A DNA stretch of 31,055 bases from an uncultured Ruminococcus sp. (GTDB lineage Bacteria; Bacillota; Clostridia; Oscillospirales; Ruminococcaceae): contig UQQA01000013.1 of assembly GCA_900543105.1 (NCBI GenBank), positions 1 to 31,055 on the forward strand, in the 5' to 3' direction. This document shows, piece after piece, positions 7,382 through 15,524 of this stretch. Each line of letters opens with the position of its first letter. Position 1 is the stretch's first letter. The notes under the pieces were generated by a model, which did not search any database, was not told the DNA's origin, and saw only the letters and a list, made by a program, of their open reading frames with translations. A program made the translations under genes and the position numbers.

Positions 7382-8092
7382 ATGAAGAAACTTTCTATCG
7401 AAAACGAGCTTAAAGCAAACGCTTACCCCGGACGCGGAATCATCATCGGCAAGTCCGCTGACGGTAAACACGCTGTAATTGCGTACTTTATCATGGGCAG
7501 AAGCGAAAACAGCCGCAACAGAGTTTTTCTCCCGACCGCTGACGGTATCCGTACCGAAGCTTTCGACCCGTCAAAAATGGTCGATCCGCACCTTATCATC
7601 TATTCTCCCGTTCGTGTCCTTGACGGTATGACTATCGTAACGAACGGCGACCAGACCGACACTATCTATGACCTTATGAAAGAGGGAAAAACGTTCGAGG
7701 AATCCCTCCGCACAAGAGAGTATGAGGACGACGCTCCGAACTTCACACCGAGAATTTCGGGAATCGTCTGCAATAAGTGCGGCGATTATTCAATGTCTAT
7801 CCTCAAATCCGCAGACGGCAACCCCGACTGCCGTGAGCGCTTCACTTTCTCCTACGAAAAGCCGCTCAACGGAACGGGTCACTTTATCCATACATATATG
7901 GGCGACGGCTCACCGCTCCCAAGCTTTGAGGGCGAACCCAAGCTTGTAGATATGACCGACCTTGACATTGACGCTTTCACAGATATGGTGTGGGATTCAC
8001 TCAACGCCGACAACAAGGTTTCGCTCTTCGTTCGCTATATCGAACTTGCAACGGGCGAGTCCGACACAAGGATCGTCAACAAAAACGACTGA
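7382..8092 (+). CDS. purO: PurO-type IMP cyclohydrolase
   Basis: Recognised as a member of the PurO-like IMP cyclohydrolase family (Pfam IMP_cyclohyd), first defined in archaea and also found in some Clostridia. It closes FAICAR to IMP, the last step of the pathway. The 236-residue protein has the family features AYPGRGIIIG near residue 14, then YFIMGRSENSRNRVF, and TIVTNGDQTDTIYD around residue 85. It is unrelated to the MGS-like cyclohydrolase domain of PurH, which is absent here. GGAGGT at 7371-7376 defines the start. The AICAR transformylase gene follows directly, so the two proteins together replace bifunctional PurH. Confidence 0.92.
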   Translation: MKKLSIENELKANAYPGRGIIIGKSADGKHAVIAYFIMGRSENSRNRVFLPTADGIRTEAFDPSKMVDPHLIIYSPVRVLDGMTIVTNGDQTDTIYDLMKEGKTFEESLRTREYEDDAPNFTPRISGIVCNKCGDYSMSILKSADGNPDCRERFTFSYEKPLNGTGHFIHTYMGDGSPLPSFEGEPKLVDMTDLDIDAFTDMVWDSLNADNKVSLFVRYIELATGESDTRIVNKND

Positions 8093-8116
8093 TAAAATTT
8101 GAAAGGAATACGAATT

Positions 8117-9298
8117 ATGAACGAAATGCAGCTTAAATACGGATGCAACCCCAATCAGAAGCCATCGAGAATTTTTATGCAGGACGGCTCCGACCTTCCT
8201 ATCGAAGTCCTCAACGGCAAGCCCGGCTATATCAACCTCCTCGATGCTTTCAACGGCTGGCAGCTTGTCCGTGAGCTTAAAAAGGCAACGGGACTCTGCG
8301 CAGCAACATCTTTCAAGCACGTTTCGCCCGCAGGCGCAGCAGTAGGACTTCCTCTTTCTGATACTCTCAAGAAAATTTACTGGGTAGACGACCTCGGCGA
8401 GCTTTCTCCGCTTGCCTGCGCTTATGCAAGAGCAAGAGGCGCTGACAGAATGTCCTCCTACGGCGACTTTATCTCGCTTTCCGATGTCTGCGATGTCTGC
8501 ACGGCAAAAATGATACAGCGTGAGGTTTCCGACGGCGTTATTGCTCCCGGATATACGGACGAAGCTCTCGAAATTCTTAAATCCAAGAGAAAAGGCACAT
8601 ACAATATTATAAAGATCGATGAAAACTATAAGCCTGCACCTATCGAAACAAAGCAGGTGTTCGGCGTAACATTCGAGCAGGGCAGAAACGAGCTTCCTAT
8701 CGACAACGCTCTCCTTGAAAACATCGTAACAAGTAATAAGGATATCCCCGATGAAAAGAAGCGTGATCTCCTTATCTCGCTCATCGTCCTCAAATATACA
8801 CAGTCCAACTCCGTATGCTATGTTAAGGACGGTCAGGCTGTCGGCATCGGTGCAGGTCAGCAGTCGAGAATACACTGCACACGCCTTGCAGGTCAGAAAG
8901 CCGATAACTGGTGGCTCCGTCAGTCCCCGAAGGTGCTCGGACTTGACTTCATTGACGGTATCCGTCGTGCAGACCGCGACAACGCTATCGATGTTTATAT
9001 GTCCCCCGATGAATATATGGACGTACTCGCAGACGGTGCTTGGCAGAACATTTTCAAGACAAAGCCGGAAGTTTTCACCGCAGAAGAAAAGCGCGCTTGG
9101 CTCGATGAGAACACAGGCGTTTGCCTTGGTTCGGACGCATTCTTCCCATTTGGTGATAACATCGAAAGAGCACACAAGAGCGGCGTAGAATACATTGCAC
9201 AGCCGGGCGGCTCTATCCGTGACGACAACGTTATTGATACCTGCAACAAGTACAATATCGCAATGGCATTCACGGGAATCCGTCTTTTCCACCACTAA
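8117..9298 (+). CDS. purH: Stand-alone AICAR transformylase
   Basis: Phosphoribosylaminoimidazolecarboxamide formyltransferase, which formylates AICAR to FAICAR with 10-formyl-tetrahydrofolate. The 393-residue protein corresponds only to the C-terminal half of bifunctional PurH and is sometimes given its own name (PurV). The catalytic Lys-His pair is in SFKHVSPAGAAVG (K67, H68), and the conserved SDAFFPFGDNIERAH and QPGGSIRDD segments lie near the C-terminus. The N-terminal IMP cyclohydrolase domain is missing, and that job falls to the preceding PurO-type gene. The ATG at 8117 is chosen over an in-frame TTG at 8099 because GAAAGGAA at 8101-8108 is the ribosome binding site. The TAA stop is immediately followed by a repeat array. 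Confidence 0.96.
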   Translation: MNEMQLKYGCNPNQKPSRIFMQDGSDLPIEVLNGKPGYINLLDAFNGWQLVRELKKATGLCAATSFKHVSPAGAAVGLPLSDTLKKIYWVDDLGELSPLACAYARARGADRMSSYGDFISLSDVCDVCTAKMIQREVSDGVIAPGYTDEALEILKSKRKGTYNIIKIDENYKPAPIETKQVFGVTFEQGRNELPIDNALLENIVTSNKDIPDEKKRDLLISLIVLKYTQSNSVCYVKDGQAVGIGAGQQSRIHCTRLAGQKADNWWLRQSPKVLGLDFIDGIRRADRDNAIDVYMSPDEYMDVLADGAWQNIFKTKPEVFTAEEKRAWLDENTGVCLGSDAFFPFGDNIERAHKSGVEYIAQPGGSIRDDNVIDTCNKYNIAMAFTGIRLFHH

Positions 9299-9380
9299 TT
9301 CAATGCGTAATGCGTAATTCGTAATGCGTAATTTGGGATAACGCACAAAATTTACTGTAGGGACGGGTCTCCCGTCCCGT
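9296..9380. repeat. AATGCG/TAATTCG repeat array plus REP-like palindrome
   Basis: Starting at the TAA stop of the AICAR transformylase, the sequence runs TAATTC, then AATGCGT and AATTCGT units in tandem to about 9334. This is followed by TGTA and the perfect palindrome GGGACGGG-TCT-CCCGTCCC (9360-9367 with 9371-9378). The same unit types recur at 11.55-11.78 kb, with a diverged TGTAGGGGCGGA palindrome there. It looks like a short non-coding repetitive element rather than a gene. Confidence 0.75.
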
Positions 9381-9462
9381 TTAAACAGACTATTTTCAGA
9401 AATTCGGAACAGCTTTCGGAACATATCTAATTCCGAATTAAATAAAAGGGGTACTACAATCA

Positions 9463-10227
9463 ATGAACAAAAAATTTATGACCGTAACAGCGTTCGCAGC
9501 TGCTTTGCTTATGCTCACAAGCTGCGGAACATCCGACAACAGCAATACAGAGGAAACAGAAGCTACAACGACCGTCAGCGAGCAGACCGAAGAAGTGACT
9601 GCTTCGGAGACTTCCGATGAAACCGAAGTCGAAACTGAGGCAGAAACCGAAGAAACCGTTTCCGAAACCGAAGAAACCGTTTCCGAAACCGAAGAAACAG
9701 CTGACGACACAGCACAGCTCACCACTTTCAGCGGTGATTTTTACACTGTCTCGGTAGATACATCAAAGTGGGTCGATTTCAGCGAATACAAGCAGCTCGC
9801 TGCCGAAGCCGCAGAAAGCCTTGACAATGGAATTGACCTTACCGCAGAGGATTATAACGAGCTTTGCGATGTTATGTATATGTATTCCGATGTTTCCAAA
9901 AGTGCAAATGTGAACGTTGTTTCAACCGATCTTGGCGTTGAAATGGATATGGACGCTGAAGCTGTAGGACCGCTTATGGCTGACAGTTTCGACGCTGTTG
10001 AGGGATATAAATGCGACAGCTGGGAGAGCGTTACCGTCAACGGCGAAAATGCTCTCAAACTTGTAATTTCTGGTGATGTTGGCGGAAGCAAGACCAATAT
10101 GGTTCAGTATCAGCTGATAAAGGGCGGAAAGCAGGTCGTTGTTACTCTTACTGTTGTTGATGCCGAAACAGATGATACGCTTCTTGCGGATTTTGATGCG
10201 CTTGTGAATACGGTCGTTCTGAACTAA
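9463..10227 (+). CDS. Acidic lipoprotein of unknown function
   Basis: A 254-residue predicted lipoprotein. A short signal peptide (MNKKFMTVTAFAAALLML) ends in the lipobox LTSC with Cys21 as the lipidation site. Residues about 25-85 form a Glu/Thr/Ser-rich, low-complexity linker, probably spanning the cell wall, and contain an EETVSET repeat encoded by a 21-bp DNA repeat. The remainder is a globular domain with alternating beta-type segments that I do not recognise. AAAGGGG at 9447-9453 supports the start. It is placed between the AICAR transformylase and purD in the same direction, but a repeat array separates it from the former. It is not an enzyme of the pathway by any visible sign, so it may be an insertion into the operon. 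Confidence 0.85.
   Translation: MNKKFMTVTAFAAALLMLTSCGTSDNSNTEETEATTTVSEQTEEVTASETSDETEVETEAETEETVSETEETVSETEETADDTAQLTTFSGDFYTVSVDTSKWVDFSEYKQLAAEAAESLDNGIDLTAEDYNELCDVMYMYSDVSKSANVNVVSTDLGVEMDMDAEAVGPLMADSFDAVEGYKCDSWESVTVNGENALKLVISGDVGGSKTNMVQYQLIKGGKQVVVTLTVVDAETDDTLLADFDALVNTVVLN
9643..9698 (+). repeat. 21-bp in-frame tandem repeat, about 2.7 copies
   Basis: The unit GAAACCGAAGAAACCGTTTC plus one C occurs at 9643-9663 and 9664-9684, then partly at 9685-9698. It encodes the Glu/Thr-rich linker of the lipoprotein. Being a multiple of three, changes in copy number would alter linker length without a frameshift. Confidence 0.85.
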
Positions 10228-10277
10228 TTGACTGCAAGGTGAATAAGCTCACCATTTTATAAAAAGGACTGATAAAA

Positions 10278-11555
10278 ATGAAAATATTAGTAGTTGGCGG
10301 CGGCGGCCGTGAACACGCCATTATAATGAAGCTTGCCGAAAGCAAGCGTGTTGAAAAGCTCTACTGTACCCCCGGCAACGGCGGTATCTCACGCTATGCC
10401 GAGTGCTTCAATGTCGGTGCGACAGATATTGACGGAGTTGTAGCACTTGCAAAGCAGCTCAAAGTCGATATGGTAGTCGTAGCTCCCGATGATCCGCTCG
10501 TTCTCGGAATGGTAGATGCGCTCAACGCAGAGGGCTTTATGACATTCGGACCGAACAAGGCTGCCGCAATTATCGAGGGCAGCAAGGTCTTCTCCAAAGA
10601 CCTTATGAAAAAATACAATATCCCTACTGCAAAGTATGAAACCTTTACAGACAGTGCCTCCGCTATTGCTTACCTCAAAGAGCAGAACAGCTATCCCGCA
10701 GTCATCAAGGCTGACGGACTTGCACTCGGAAAGGGCGTAATAATCGCACAGAATGAGGAAGAAGCTGTTGAAGCAGTCAAGTCGATGATCGACGGAAAGC
10801 AGTTCGGTGAAAGCAGCTCAACTGTCGTTATCGAAGAATTCCTCACGGGACCCGAAATTTCCGTACTCTCGTTCACAGACGGCAAGACAGTCGTTCCGAT
10901 GATCTCCTCAATGGATCATAAGCGTGCGCTCGACGGTGATAAGGGACTTAACACGGGCGGTATGGGAACTATCGCTCCGAACCCGTTCTATACCGAAGCC
11001 GTTGCAAAGGAATGTATGGAAAATATCTTCCTCCCAACAATGAACGCAATGAACGCCGAGGGCAGAAAGTTCAAAGGCTGCCTCTATTTCGGTCTTATGG
11101 CAACACCAAAGGGCGTAAAAGTCATCGAATACAACTGCCGTTTCGGCGATCCCGAAACACAGGTCGTTCTTCCGCTCCTCGATACAGACCTCTGCGATAT
11201 CTTTGAGGCGGTCTATAACGAAAAGCTCTCCGACCTCGACATCAAGTGGAAAAACGAGTGCTGTTCCTGCGTGATTATGGCAAGCGGCGGCTATCCGCAG
11301 AGCTATAAAAAGGGCATCGAAATGTACGGTATGGACGAAAACGGTCAGGTAGACGGTGTTTTCGTTTACCACGCAGGCACAAAGTTTGAGAACGGCAGGT
11401 TCTACACCAATGGCGGACGTGTCATAGGCGTAACAGCAACCGGTGAAACCCTCCAAGCCGCACTCGATAAGTCCTACGAGGGTGTAAAGAAGATAACCTT
11501 TGCAGGCGCACACTACCGCAAGGATATCGGACAGAAAGCCTTACATAATACTTAA
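10278..11555 (+). CDS. purD: PurD, GAR synthetase
   Basis: Phosphoribosylamine-glycine ligase, the second step of purine synthesis, an ATP-grasp enzyme. The 425-residue length is normal. It begins KILVVGGGGREHAII (phosphate-binding N-domain), contains the ATP-grasp lid segment KADGLALGKGVIIA around residue 147, and NTGGMGTIAPNPF and EYNCRFGDPETQ in the catalytic domain. AAAAAGGAC at 10260-10268 is the ribosome binding site. A weak hairpin GGTGA/TCACC (10238-10253) lies before it. Its TAA stop (11553-11555) is the first three bases of a TAATTCG repeat array. It appears to be the last gene of the operon. Confidence 0.98.
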   Translation: MKILVVGGGGREHAIIMKLAESKRVEKLYCTPGNGGISRYAECFNVGATDIDGVVALAKQLKVDMVVVAPDDPLVLGMVDALNAEGFMTFGPNKAAAIIEGSKVFSKDLMKKYNIPTAKYETFTDSASAIAYLKEQNSYPAVIKADGLALGKGVIIAQNEEEAVEAVKSMIDGKQFGESSSTVVIEEFLTGPEISVLSFTDGKTVVPMISSMDHKRALDGDKGLNTGGMGTIAPNPFYTEAVAKECMENIFLPTMNAMNAEGRKFKGCLYFGLMATPKGVKVIEYNCRFGDPETQVVLPLLDTDLCDIFEAVYNEKLSDLDIKWKNECCSCVIMASGGYPQSYKKGIEMYGMDENGQVDGVFVYHAGTKFENGRFYTNGGRVIGVTATGETLQAALDKSYEGVKKITFAGAHYRKDIGQKALHNT

Positions 11556-11779
11556 TTCGTAATGCGTAATGCGTAATTAAGCTTCGCTATTCCGTAAAAA
11601 TAACCTGTTTTCATTGTTGAACTTTGAAAACGGGTTATTTTATTAATATTAAACGGTTTTTGAATAATTCGGGACGAAAAATATGCCTAAATATTGTGTA
11701 TGCATTGGGCGGATATAGAATCCGCCCCTACAATACACGGTCACTTGCGGAGCAAGATAATTACGCATTACGCATTAAA
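11553..11779. repeat. Repeat element with inverted ends between purD and trxB
   Basis: About 227 bp with inverted terminal arrays: TAATTCG then AATGCGT units at 11553-11577, and the reverse complement at 11759-11776. Similarity continues a few bases inward (AATTAAGCTTCGC against AATTATCTTGCTCCGC in the other orientation). Inside are a strong terminator (11599-11641) and an imperfect palindrome centred on GGGCGGAT/ATCCGCCC (11707-11714 with 11720-11727). The left end supplies the purD stop and the right end supplies the last codons and stop of the trxB gene. It encodes no protein and resembles a miniature inverted-repeat element. Confidence 0.7.
11599..11643 (+). terminator. purD: Intrinsic terminator after purD
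   Basis: A 15-bp stem, AATAACCTGTTTTCA (11599-11613) with TGAAAACGGGTTATT (11625-11639), contains one T-G pair and is followed by TTTTA. It ends the purine operon transcript and may act in both directions, since A-rich sequence (GTAAAAATAA) precedes it. Confidence 0.75.
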
Positions 11780-12675
11780 AAAAGCTCTGCACTGTGAATA
11801 CTGTTCGCCCCGTCCGCCGCTGCTGTGATAAGCTGCTTCATCGGTTTGGTGCGAACATCACCTGCCGCAAAGACCCCTTTTGCCGAAGTAATGCAATCCT
11901 CACCTGCAACGATATAACCACCCTCGTTCAATTCAACTATATCCTTTAAAGGTGCGGTCGCAGGTCTTGAACCCACTGCAATGAACACTCCGCTTGTGTC
12001 AAGGCTTTGTTCTTTACAGCTCTGAATATAACGGATAGAGGATATCTTCTCACCACCGACAATTTCTTTAACGTCCGCACCAAGAATAAAGTGGATATTT
12101 TTTGTTTCTTCGGCTCTTTGGCAAAGAGTTTTGTTCGCCCTTAACTCATTCCGACGGTGGATAACGTAAACCTCAGCCGCAATCGGAGCAAGGAACAGCG
12201 CATCACTGAGCGCACTGTCACCGCCGCCTATCACAGCTACGACCTTATTTTTGTAAAAAGCGCCATCGCATACCGCACAATAGGAAACACCTTTGCCCGA
12301 AAATCGTTCAAGACCTGTGATGTCGGGTTTTATCGGTTCTGTTCCTGCTGCATATACTACAGTTTTCGCCTGTAAAGGTTCTCCACTTTTCAGTAATATT
12401 TTGCATATTCCATTGTCGGAAACGATCTTTACTACTTCGCCCTCGATGAATTTTGTACCGAGAGCCTGTGCATGACGGCGGAATTTCATCCCGAGATCGA
12501 AACCGCTTTCGCCATACAGTCCGAGATAGTTGTCTACACGGCTGCTGCCCGATATCTGTCCGATGCTTCCGCCGATCCTGTCAACGACGGCGAAAATCAG
12601 CTGCGCACGTCCTGCATACACTGCGGCGGATAGCCCTGCTGTTCCGCTTCCGACTATAATTGTATCGTAGATCAT
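11761..12675 (-). CDS. trxB: Thioredoxin reductase-like flavoprotein
   Basis: A 304-residue FAD/NAD(P)-dependent disulfide reductase of the thioredoxin reductase family. It shows the N-terminal FAD loop IIVGSGTAGLSAAVYAGRA, the redox-active pair in CAVC (133-136), the NADPH loop VIGGGDSAL (about 148-156), the HRRNELRANK segment that favours NADPH, and a C-terminal FAD motif GVFAAGDVRTKPMKQ. The ATG at 12675 is chosen because GGAGGG (12681-12686) precedes it; a longer in-frame extension lacks such a signal. The GGQ-type loop of classical TrxB is altered (GGSIGQISGSS), and no thioredoxin gene is nearby, so the partner is uncertain. The last codons (Leu-Met-Arg-Asn-Ala-stop) lie inside the repeat end. 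Confidence 0.88.
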   Translation of the reverse strand: MIYDTIIVGSGTAGLSAAVYAGRAQLIFAVVDRIGGSIGQISGSSRVDNYLGLYGESGFDLGMKFRRHAQALGTKFIEGEVVKIVSDNGICKILLKSGEPLQAKTVVYAAGTEPIKPDITGLERFSGKGVSYCAVCDGAFYKNKVVAVIGGGDSALSDALFLAPIAAEVYVIHRRNELRANKTLCQRAEETKNIHFILGADVKEIVGGEKISSIRYIQSCKEQSLDTSGVFIAVGSRPATAPLKDIVELNEGGYIVAGEDCITSAKGVFAAGDVRTKPMKQLITAAADGANSIHSAELFLMRNA

Positions 12676-12748
12676 ATAAGCCCTCCGAATAAATAGGTTT
12701 TTAACATTATTTTGTCCGAAAAAATTATAAATATTTCGTCGTGAAATC

Positions 12749-12777
12749 TTTACAAATGAAGAAAAAGGTGTTATAAT
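12749..12777 (+). promoter_or_regulatory. Sigma-A type promoter for the AI-2E-type permease gene
   Basis: TTTACA (12749-12754), 17-base spacer, TATAAT (12772-12777). The predicted start near 12784 leaves a leader of about 38 bases with AAAAGGACG before the ATG. Confidence 0.75.
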
Positions 12778-12821
12778 AAAGAAGTATTTATTATATCCAC
12801 CCAATACAAAAGGACGAAAAT

Positions 12822-14138
12822 ATGAAGATAGAACCAAATCAAAAATATCTGACGGTTTCATTCTACACAGTCATTACCTTTGCAATTTGTCTGTTCCTTG
12901 TCGTTATTGTCCAGAAATTCAGCGTTATAAGCGGTGTGCTTGCTTCATTTGCAAATGTCATTGCGCCCGTAACTTGGGGCATTGTTATAGCATATATCGT
13001 CAATCCGCTGATGAAATTTTTCGAGCGATTTTTTGGAAAATGCTTTGAGAAAAAAAAGCCGCGGAGAAAGCTTGTTCGCTCGCTAAGCGTTGCTTTCGGT
13101 CTGCTTTCGCTTCTTGCAGTGCTTTTTGCGATAGTCGCAGTGCTTCTGCCGCAGGTAGTTGAGAGCGTTATAGGATTAGCACGCAATTTTAACAGCTATC
13201 TGAATAATTTTGAAAGCTGGATATATAAATTTGTCGAGGACTATCCCGATATCTACAGCTTTGTGCAGACGCAGTTCGATAACCTCCAGCCGAAGCTGAC
13301 CGATTTTATAAACAGCATAGTCCCCAAGCTTGGCGAGTGGGCGATCAAGTTCAAAGACGGCGCAATAGGTTTTATAGGCGGTCTTGGTGACTTTGTTATC
13401 GGCTTCATCGTTGCGATATATCTTCTTTTCAGCAAGGAAAAATTCATCGCCCAGATGAGAAAGTTCGTTGCGGCTGTTCTGCCCGAGGGCGGAAAAAATG
13501 CCGTTTACAGTATTGCTGCCCGCACAAATAAAATGCTTGGCGGCTTCATTTCGGGCAAGCTTATCGACTCGACGATCATCGGTATCCTTACATTTATCTG
13601 TATGTCGATAATGAAAATGGACTTCGTTGCACTTATCAGCGTTGTTGTCGGCGTTACTAACGTAATTCCATTCTTCGGCCCGTTCATCGGCGCGATACCG
13701 AGCGCATTTCTGCTCCTTGTTACCGCTCCAAGACAGGTCATTCCGTTCGTCATCTTCATTTTTATCCTACAGCAGTTCGACGGAAATATCTTAGGTCCGA
13801 AGATCCTCGGCGACTCAACGGGACTTTCTCCGTTCTGGGTAATGTTTGCTATCTTTGTCGGCGGAGGTATGTTCGGCTTCGCAGGAATGATACTCGGCGT
13901 TCCGATCTTTGCGGTGATTTATTCGCTCGTTCGTGATTTCGTAAATTATCTTCTCGAACGAAGAGGACTTTCAACACGAACACTTGATTACTGTGCAAAC
14001 GATATACCCATTGACGATGAAAAAAAGAACATAATGCATAAGTCGCTTTCGGCTATGTTTAAAATTAACAAAAAGTCCGATTCGGACGAATCGAAAAAGG
14101 ACGATGAAAAATCGTCCGATAATAAAAAAGATTTATAA
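12822..14138 (+). CDS. AI-2E family membrane permease
   Basis: A 438-residue integral membrane protein of the AI-2E transporter family (PF01594; relatives include PerM, YtvI and TqsA). It has hydrophobic segments near residues 10-30, 35-60 and 78-105, then a soluble loop, and a cluster in the C-terminal half with the typical GVTNVIPFFGPFIGAIPSA and DGNILGPKILGDSTGLSPFW signatures. It ends in a charged Lys/Asp/Ser tail of about 40 residues, probably cytoplasmic. Family members have been linked to autoinducer-2 export, sodium/proton exchange or lipid-related roles, so the substrate is not known. It has its own promoter and sits 44 bases upstream of nadA, with no terminator seen between them. 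Confidence 0.92.
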   Translation: MKIEPNQKYLTVSFYTVITFAICLFLVVIVQKFSVISGVLASFANVIAPVTWGIVIAYIVNPLMKFFERFFGKCFEKKKPRRKLVRSLSVAFGLLSLLAVLFAIVAVLLPQVVESVIGLARNFNSYLNNFESWIYKFVEDYPDIYSFVQTQFDNLQPKLTDFINSIVPKLGEWAIKFKDGAIGFIGGLGDFVIGFIVAIYLLFSKEKFIAQMRKFVAAVLPEGGKNAVYSIAARTNKMLGGFISGKLIDSTIIGILTFICMSIMKMDFVALISVVVGVTNVIPFFGPFIGAIPSAFLLLVTAPRQVIPFVIFIFILQQFDGNILGPKILGDSTGLSPFWVMFAIFVGGGMFGFAGMILGVPIFAVIYSLVRDFVNYLLERRGLSTRTLDYCANDIPIDDEKKNIMHKSLSAMFKINKKSDSDESKKDDEKSSDNKKDL

Positions 14139-14182
14139 AACCGTCTTGTGTTTTTGGGATCAGAACTTGGAAAGGAAAGTTT

Positions 14183-15094
14183 ATGGTAAAGGATATTCAG
14201 CAGGAGATCTTAAGAATAAAAAAAGAAAAGGGTATCACGATACTTGCCCACAGCTATCAGGCGGAGGAAATTCAGGAAATAGCCGATTATACGGGCGACT
14301 CGTTCAAGCTTTCACAGCTTGCCGCAGAGGACAGGAACGATACACTCATTATGTGCGGCGTTCATTTTATGGCGGAAACCTGTAAAATCCTCTCCCCGAA
14401 TAAGAAGGTTATCCTTTCCTGCCCCGAAGCAGGCTGCCCAATGGCTGAACAGATCTCCGCAGAGGAGCTTGTCCAGCTTAAAGCAATGTACCCCGACTAT
14501 ACAGTCGTTGCCTATATCAATACAACTGCGGCACTCAAAGAACACGCCGATGTCTGTGTAACTTCAAGCTCCGCAGTTGAAATTTGCAGAAAGCTCGATG
14601 CAAAGAATATCCTCTTTATTCCCGACTGCAATCTCGGCGCATTTGTAAGAGATCAGCTACCCGAAAAGAATTTCAAGCTCATTCAGGGCGGCTGTCCCGT
14701 CCACGCCGCTGTAAACGAGAAGCAGGTCATCGTAGCTAAGGAAAAGCACCCGAATGCACTCGTCCTCGTTCACCCCGAATGTCAGCCGTCCGTCTGCAGC
14801 CACGCAGATTACATAGGCTCGACCTCGGGTATCGTGAACTTTGCCAAAAATTCGGATGCAAAGGAGTTCATTATCGGAACGGAAATATCCATAGCCGAAC
14901 ATCTCCAGTATATCTGCCCCGATAAGAGCTTCTATCCGCTTTCAAAGCATCTTATCTGCCCGAATATGAAGTCAACAACGCTCGTTGACGTTTACAACTG
15001 TCTTACAGGCAAGGGCGGACTTGTCATTGATATGCCAGAAGAGCAGATCAAGCGTGCATCGGTATGTATCGACAAAATGTTGGAACTCGGCTGA
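14183..15094 (+). CDS. nadA: NadA, quinolinate synthase
   Basis: Condenses iminoaspartate with dihydroxyacetone phosphate to quinolinate for NAD synthesis, using an oxygen-sensitive [4Fe-4S] cluster. The 303-residue size fits the short Thermotoga-type enzyme. The likely ligands are Cys85 (PEAGC), Cys171 (GGCPVH) and Cys259 (ICPNMKSTTL). The N-terminal LAHSYQAEEIQEIADYTGDS is the first family domain signature. GGAAAGGA at 14169-14176 is the ribosome binding site. NadB and NadC, normally neighbours, are absent from the window. The TGA stop is followed after seven bases by a TTCGGAATT repeat array. Confidence 0.97.
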   Translation: MVKDIQQEILRIKKEKGITILAHSYQAEEIQEIADYTGDSFKLSQLAAEDRNDTLIMCGVHFMAETCKILSPNKKVILSCPEAGCPMAEQISAEELVQLKAMYPDYTVVAYINTTAALKEHADVCVTSSSAVEICRKLDAKNILFIPDCNLGAFVRDQLPEKNFKLIQGGCPVHAAVNEKQVIVAKEKHPNALVLVHPECQPSVCSHADYIGSTSGIVNFAKNSDAKEFIIGTEISIAEHLQYICPDKSFYPLSKHLICPNMKSTTLVDVYNCLTGKGGLVIDMPEEQIKRASVCIDKMLELG

Positions 15095-15100
15095 TAAATA

Positions 15101-15437
15101 AATTCGGAATTATGAATTCGGAATTCGAAATTATTTGCATAGCCTAACTTGGTTTGAGTGATGCGAAGCCAATTAAAATTTACGTCCACGCTTTTTAAAG
15201 GGTGGCAGGGGTTGAGGGGACAGCGTCCCTCATCGCTCTCCGCAGAGAGCGAAACTCCCTAAACTAACAGCATAAAATCAGTTGCAATAGCGTAAATAAT
15301 AACAGCTAAAAAAGGCGCAATTCACACTAAAAAGGTAAAACGAACTATGAAAAATCAGTTTCGTAAACCTTAAAATGTGAATTGCGCCATTCTATTTTAT
15401 CCAAAAATCTATCCTTGAAGCTTCAACACAGTATGAA
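15101..15437 (+). repeat. Repeat element copy 1, inverted relative to copy 2
   Basis: About 337 bp between nadA and the nitroreductase gene. Order: TTCGGAATT array, TTATTTGCATAGC, TTTACGTCCACGCTTTTTAA, a GGGTGGCAGGGG-type GC-rich block, a short hairpin CGCTCTCcgcaGAGAGCG, AACAGCATAAAAT, then the long hairpin GGCGCAATTCACA/TGTGAATTGCGCC (15314-15388), ending CTTCAACACAGTATGAA. Most blocks recur in the same order, on the opposite strand, at 20696-21079. On the minus strand the long hairpin is followed by TTTTTTAGC and so reads as a terminator for the nitroreductase transcript. There is no coding capacity of note. The bases from 15438 to 15482 show nothing recognisable. Confidence 0.85.
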
Positions 15438-15480
15438 TAGGCTGTGCAAAATAACGACAGTAACAAAAGCATTTTAAAAC

Positions 15481-15516
15481 AAAAACCGCCGCCCACAAAA
15501 AAGTGAACGGCGGTTT
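15481..15516 (-). terminator. Intrinsic terminator after the nitroreductase gene
   Basis: Stem AAACCGCCG (15483-15491) with CGGCGGTTT (15508-15516), extended by CAC/GTG inside, and T-rich on the minus-strand exit (GGTTTTTGTTTT). It lies eight bases past the stop. Confidence 0.8.
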
Positions 15517-15524
15517 GTCATATC

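Noticed and set aside
9296..9340. CRISPR-like array in the AATGCG/TAATTCG repeats
   Set aside because: The units are 6-9 bases with no spacers and no cas genes nearby; they are short tandem or dispersed repeats.
7997..9463. 488-codon open frame on the minus strand opposite the AICAR transformylase gene
   Set aside because: It is the mirror of a clear enzyme gene with strong codon bias, its product resembles nothing and is rich in Cys/Val, and it lacks a ribosome binding site.
12676..12861. N-terminal extension of the thioredoxin reductase-like gene
   Set aside because: The extra residues do not fit the family, the FAD motif starts right after the ATG at 12675, and that ATG has a strong GGAGGG; the extension would also cover the divergent promoter.
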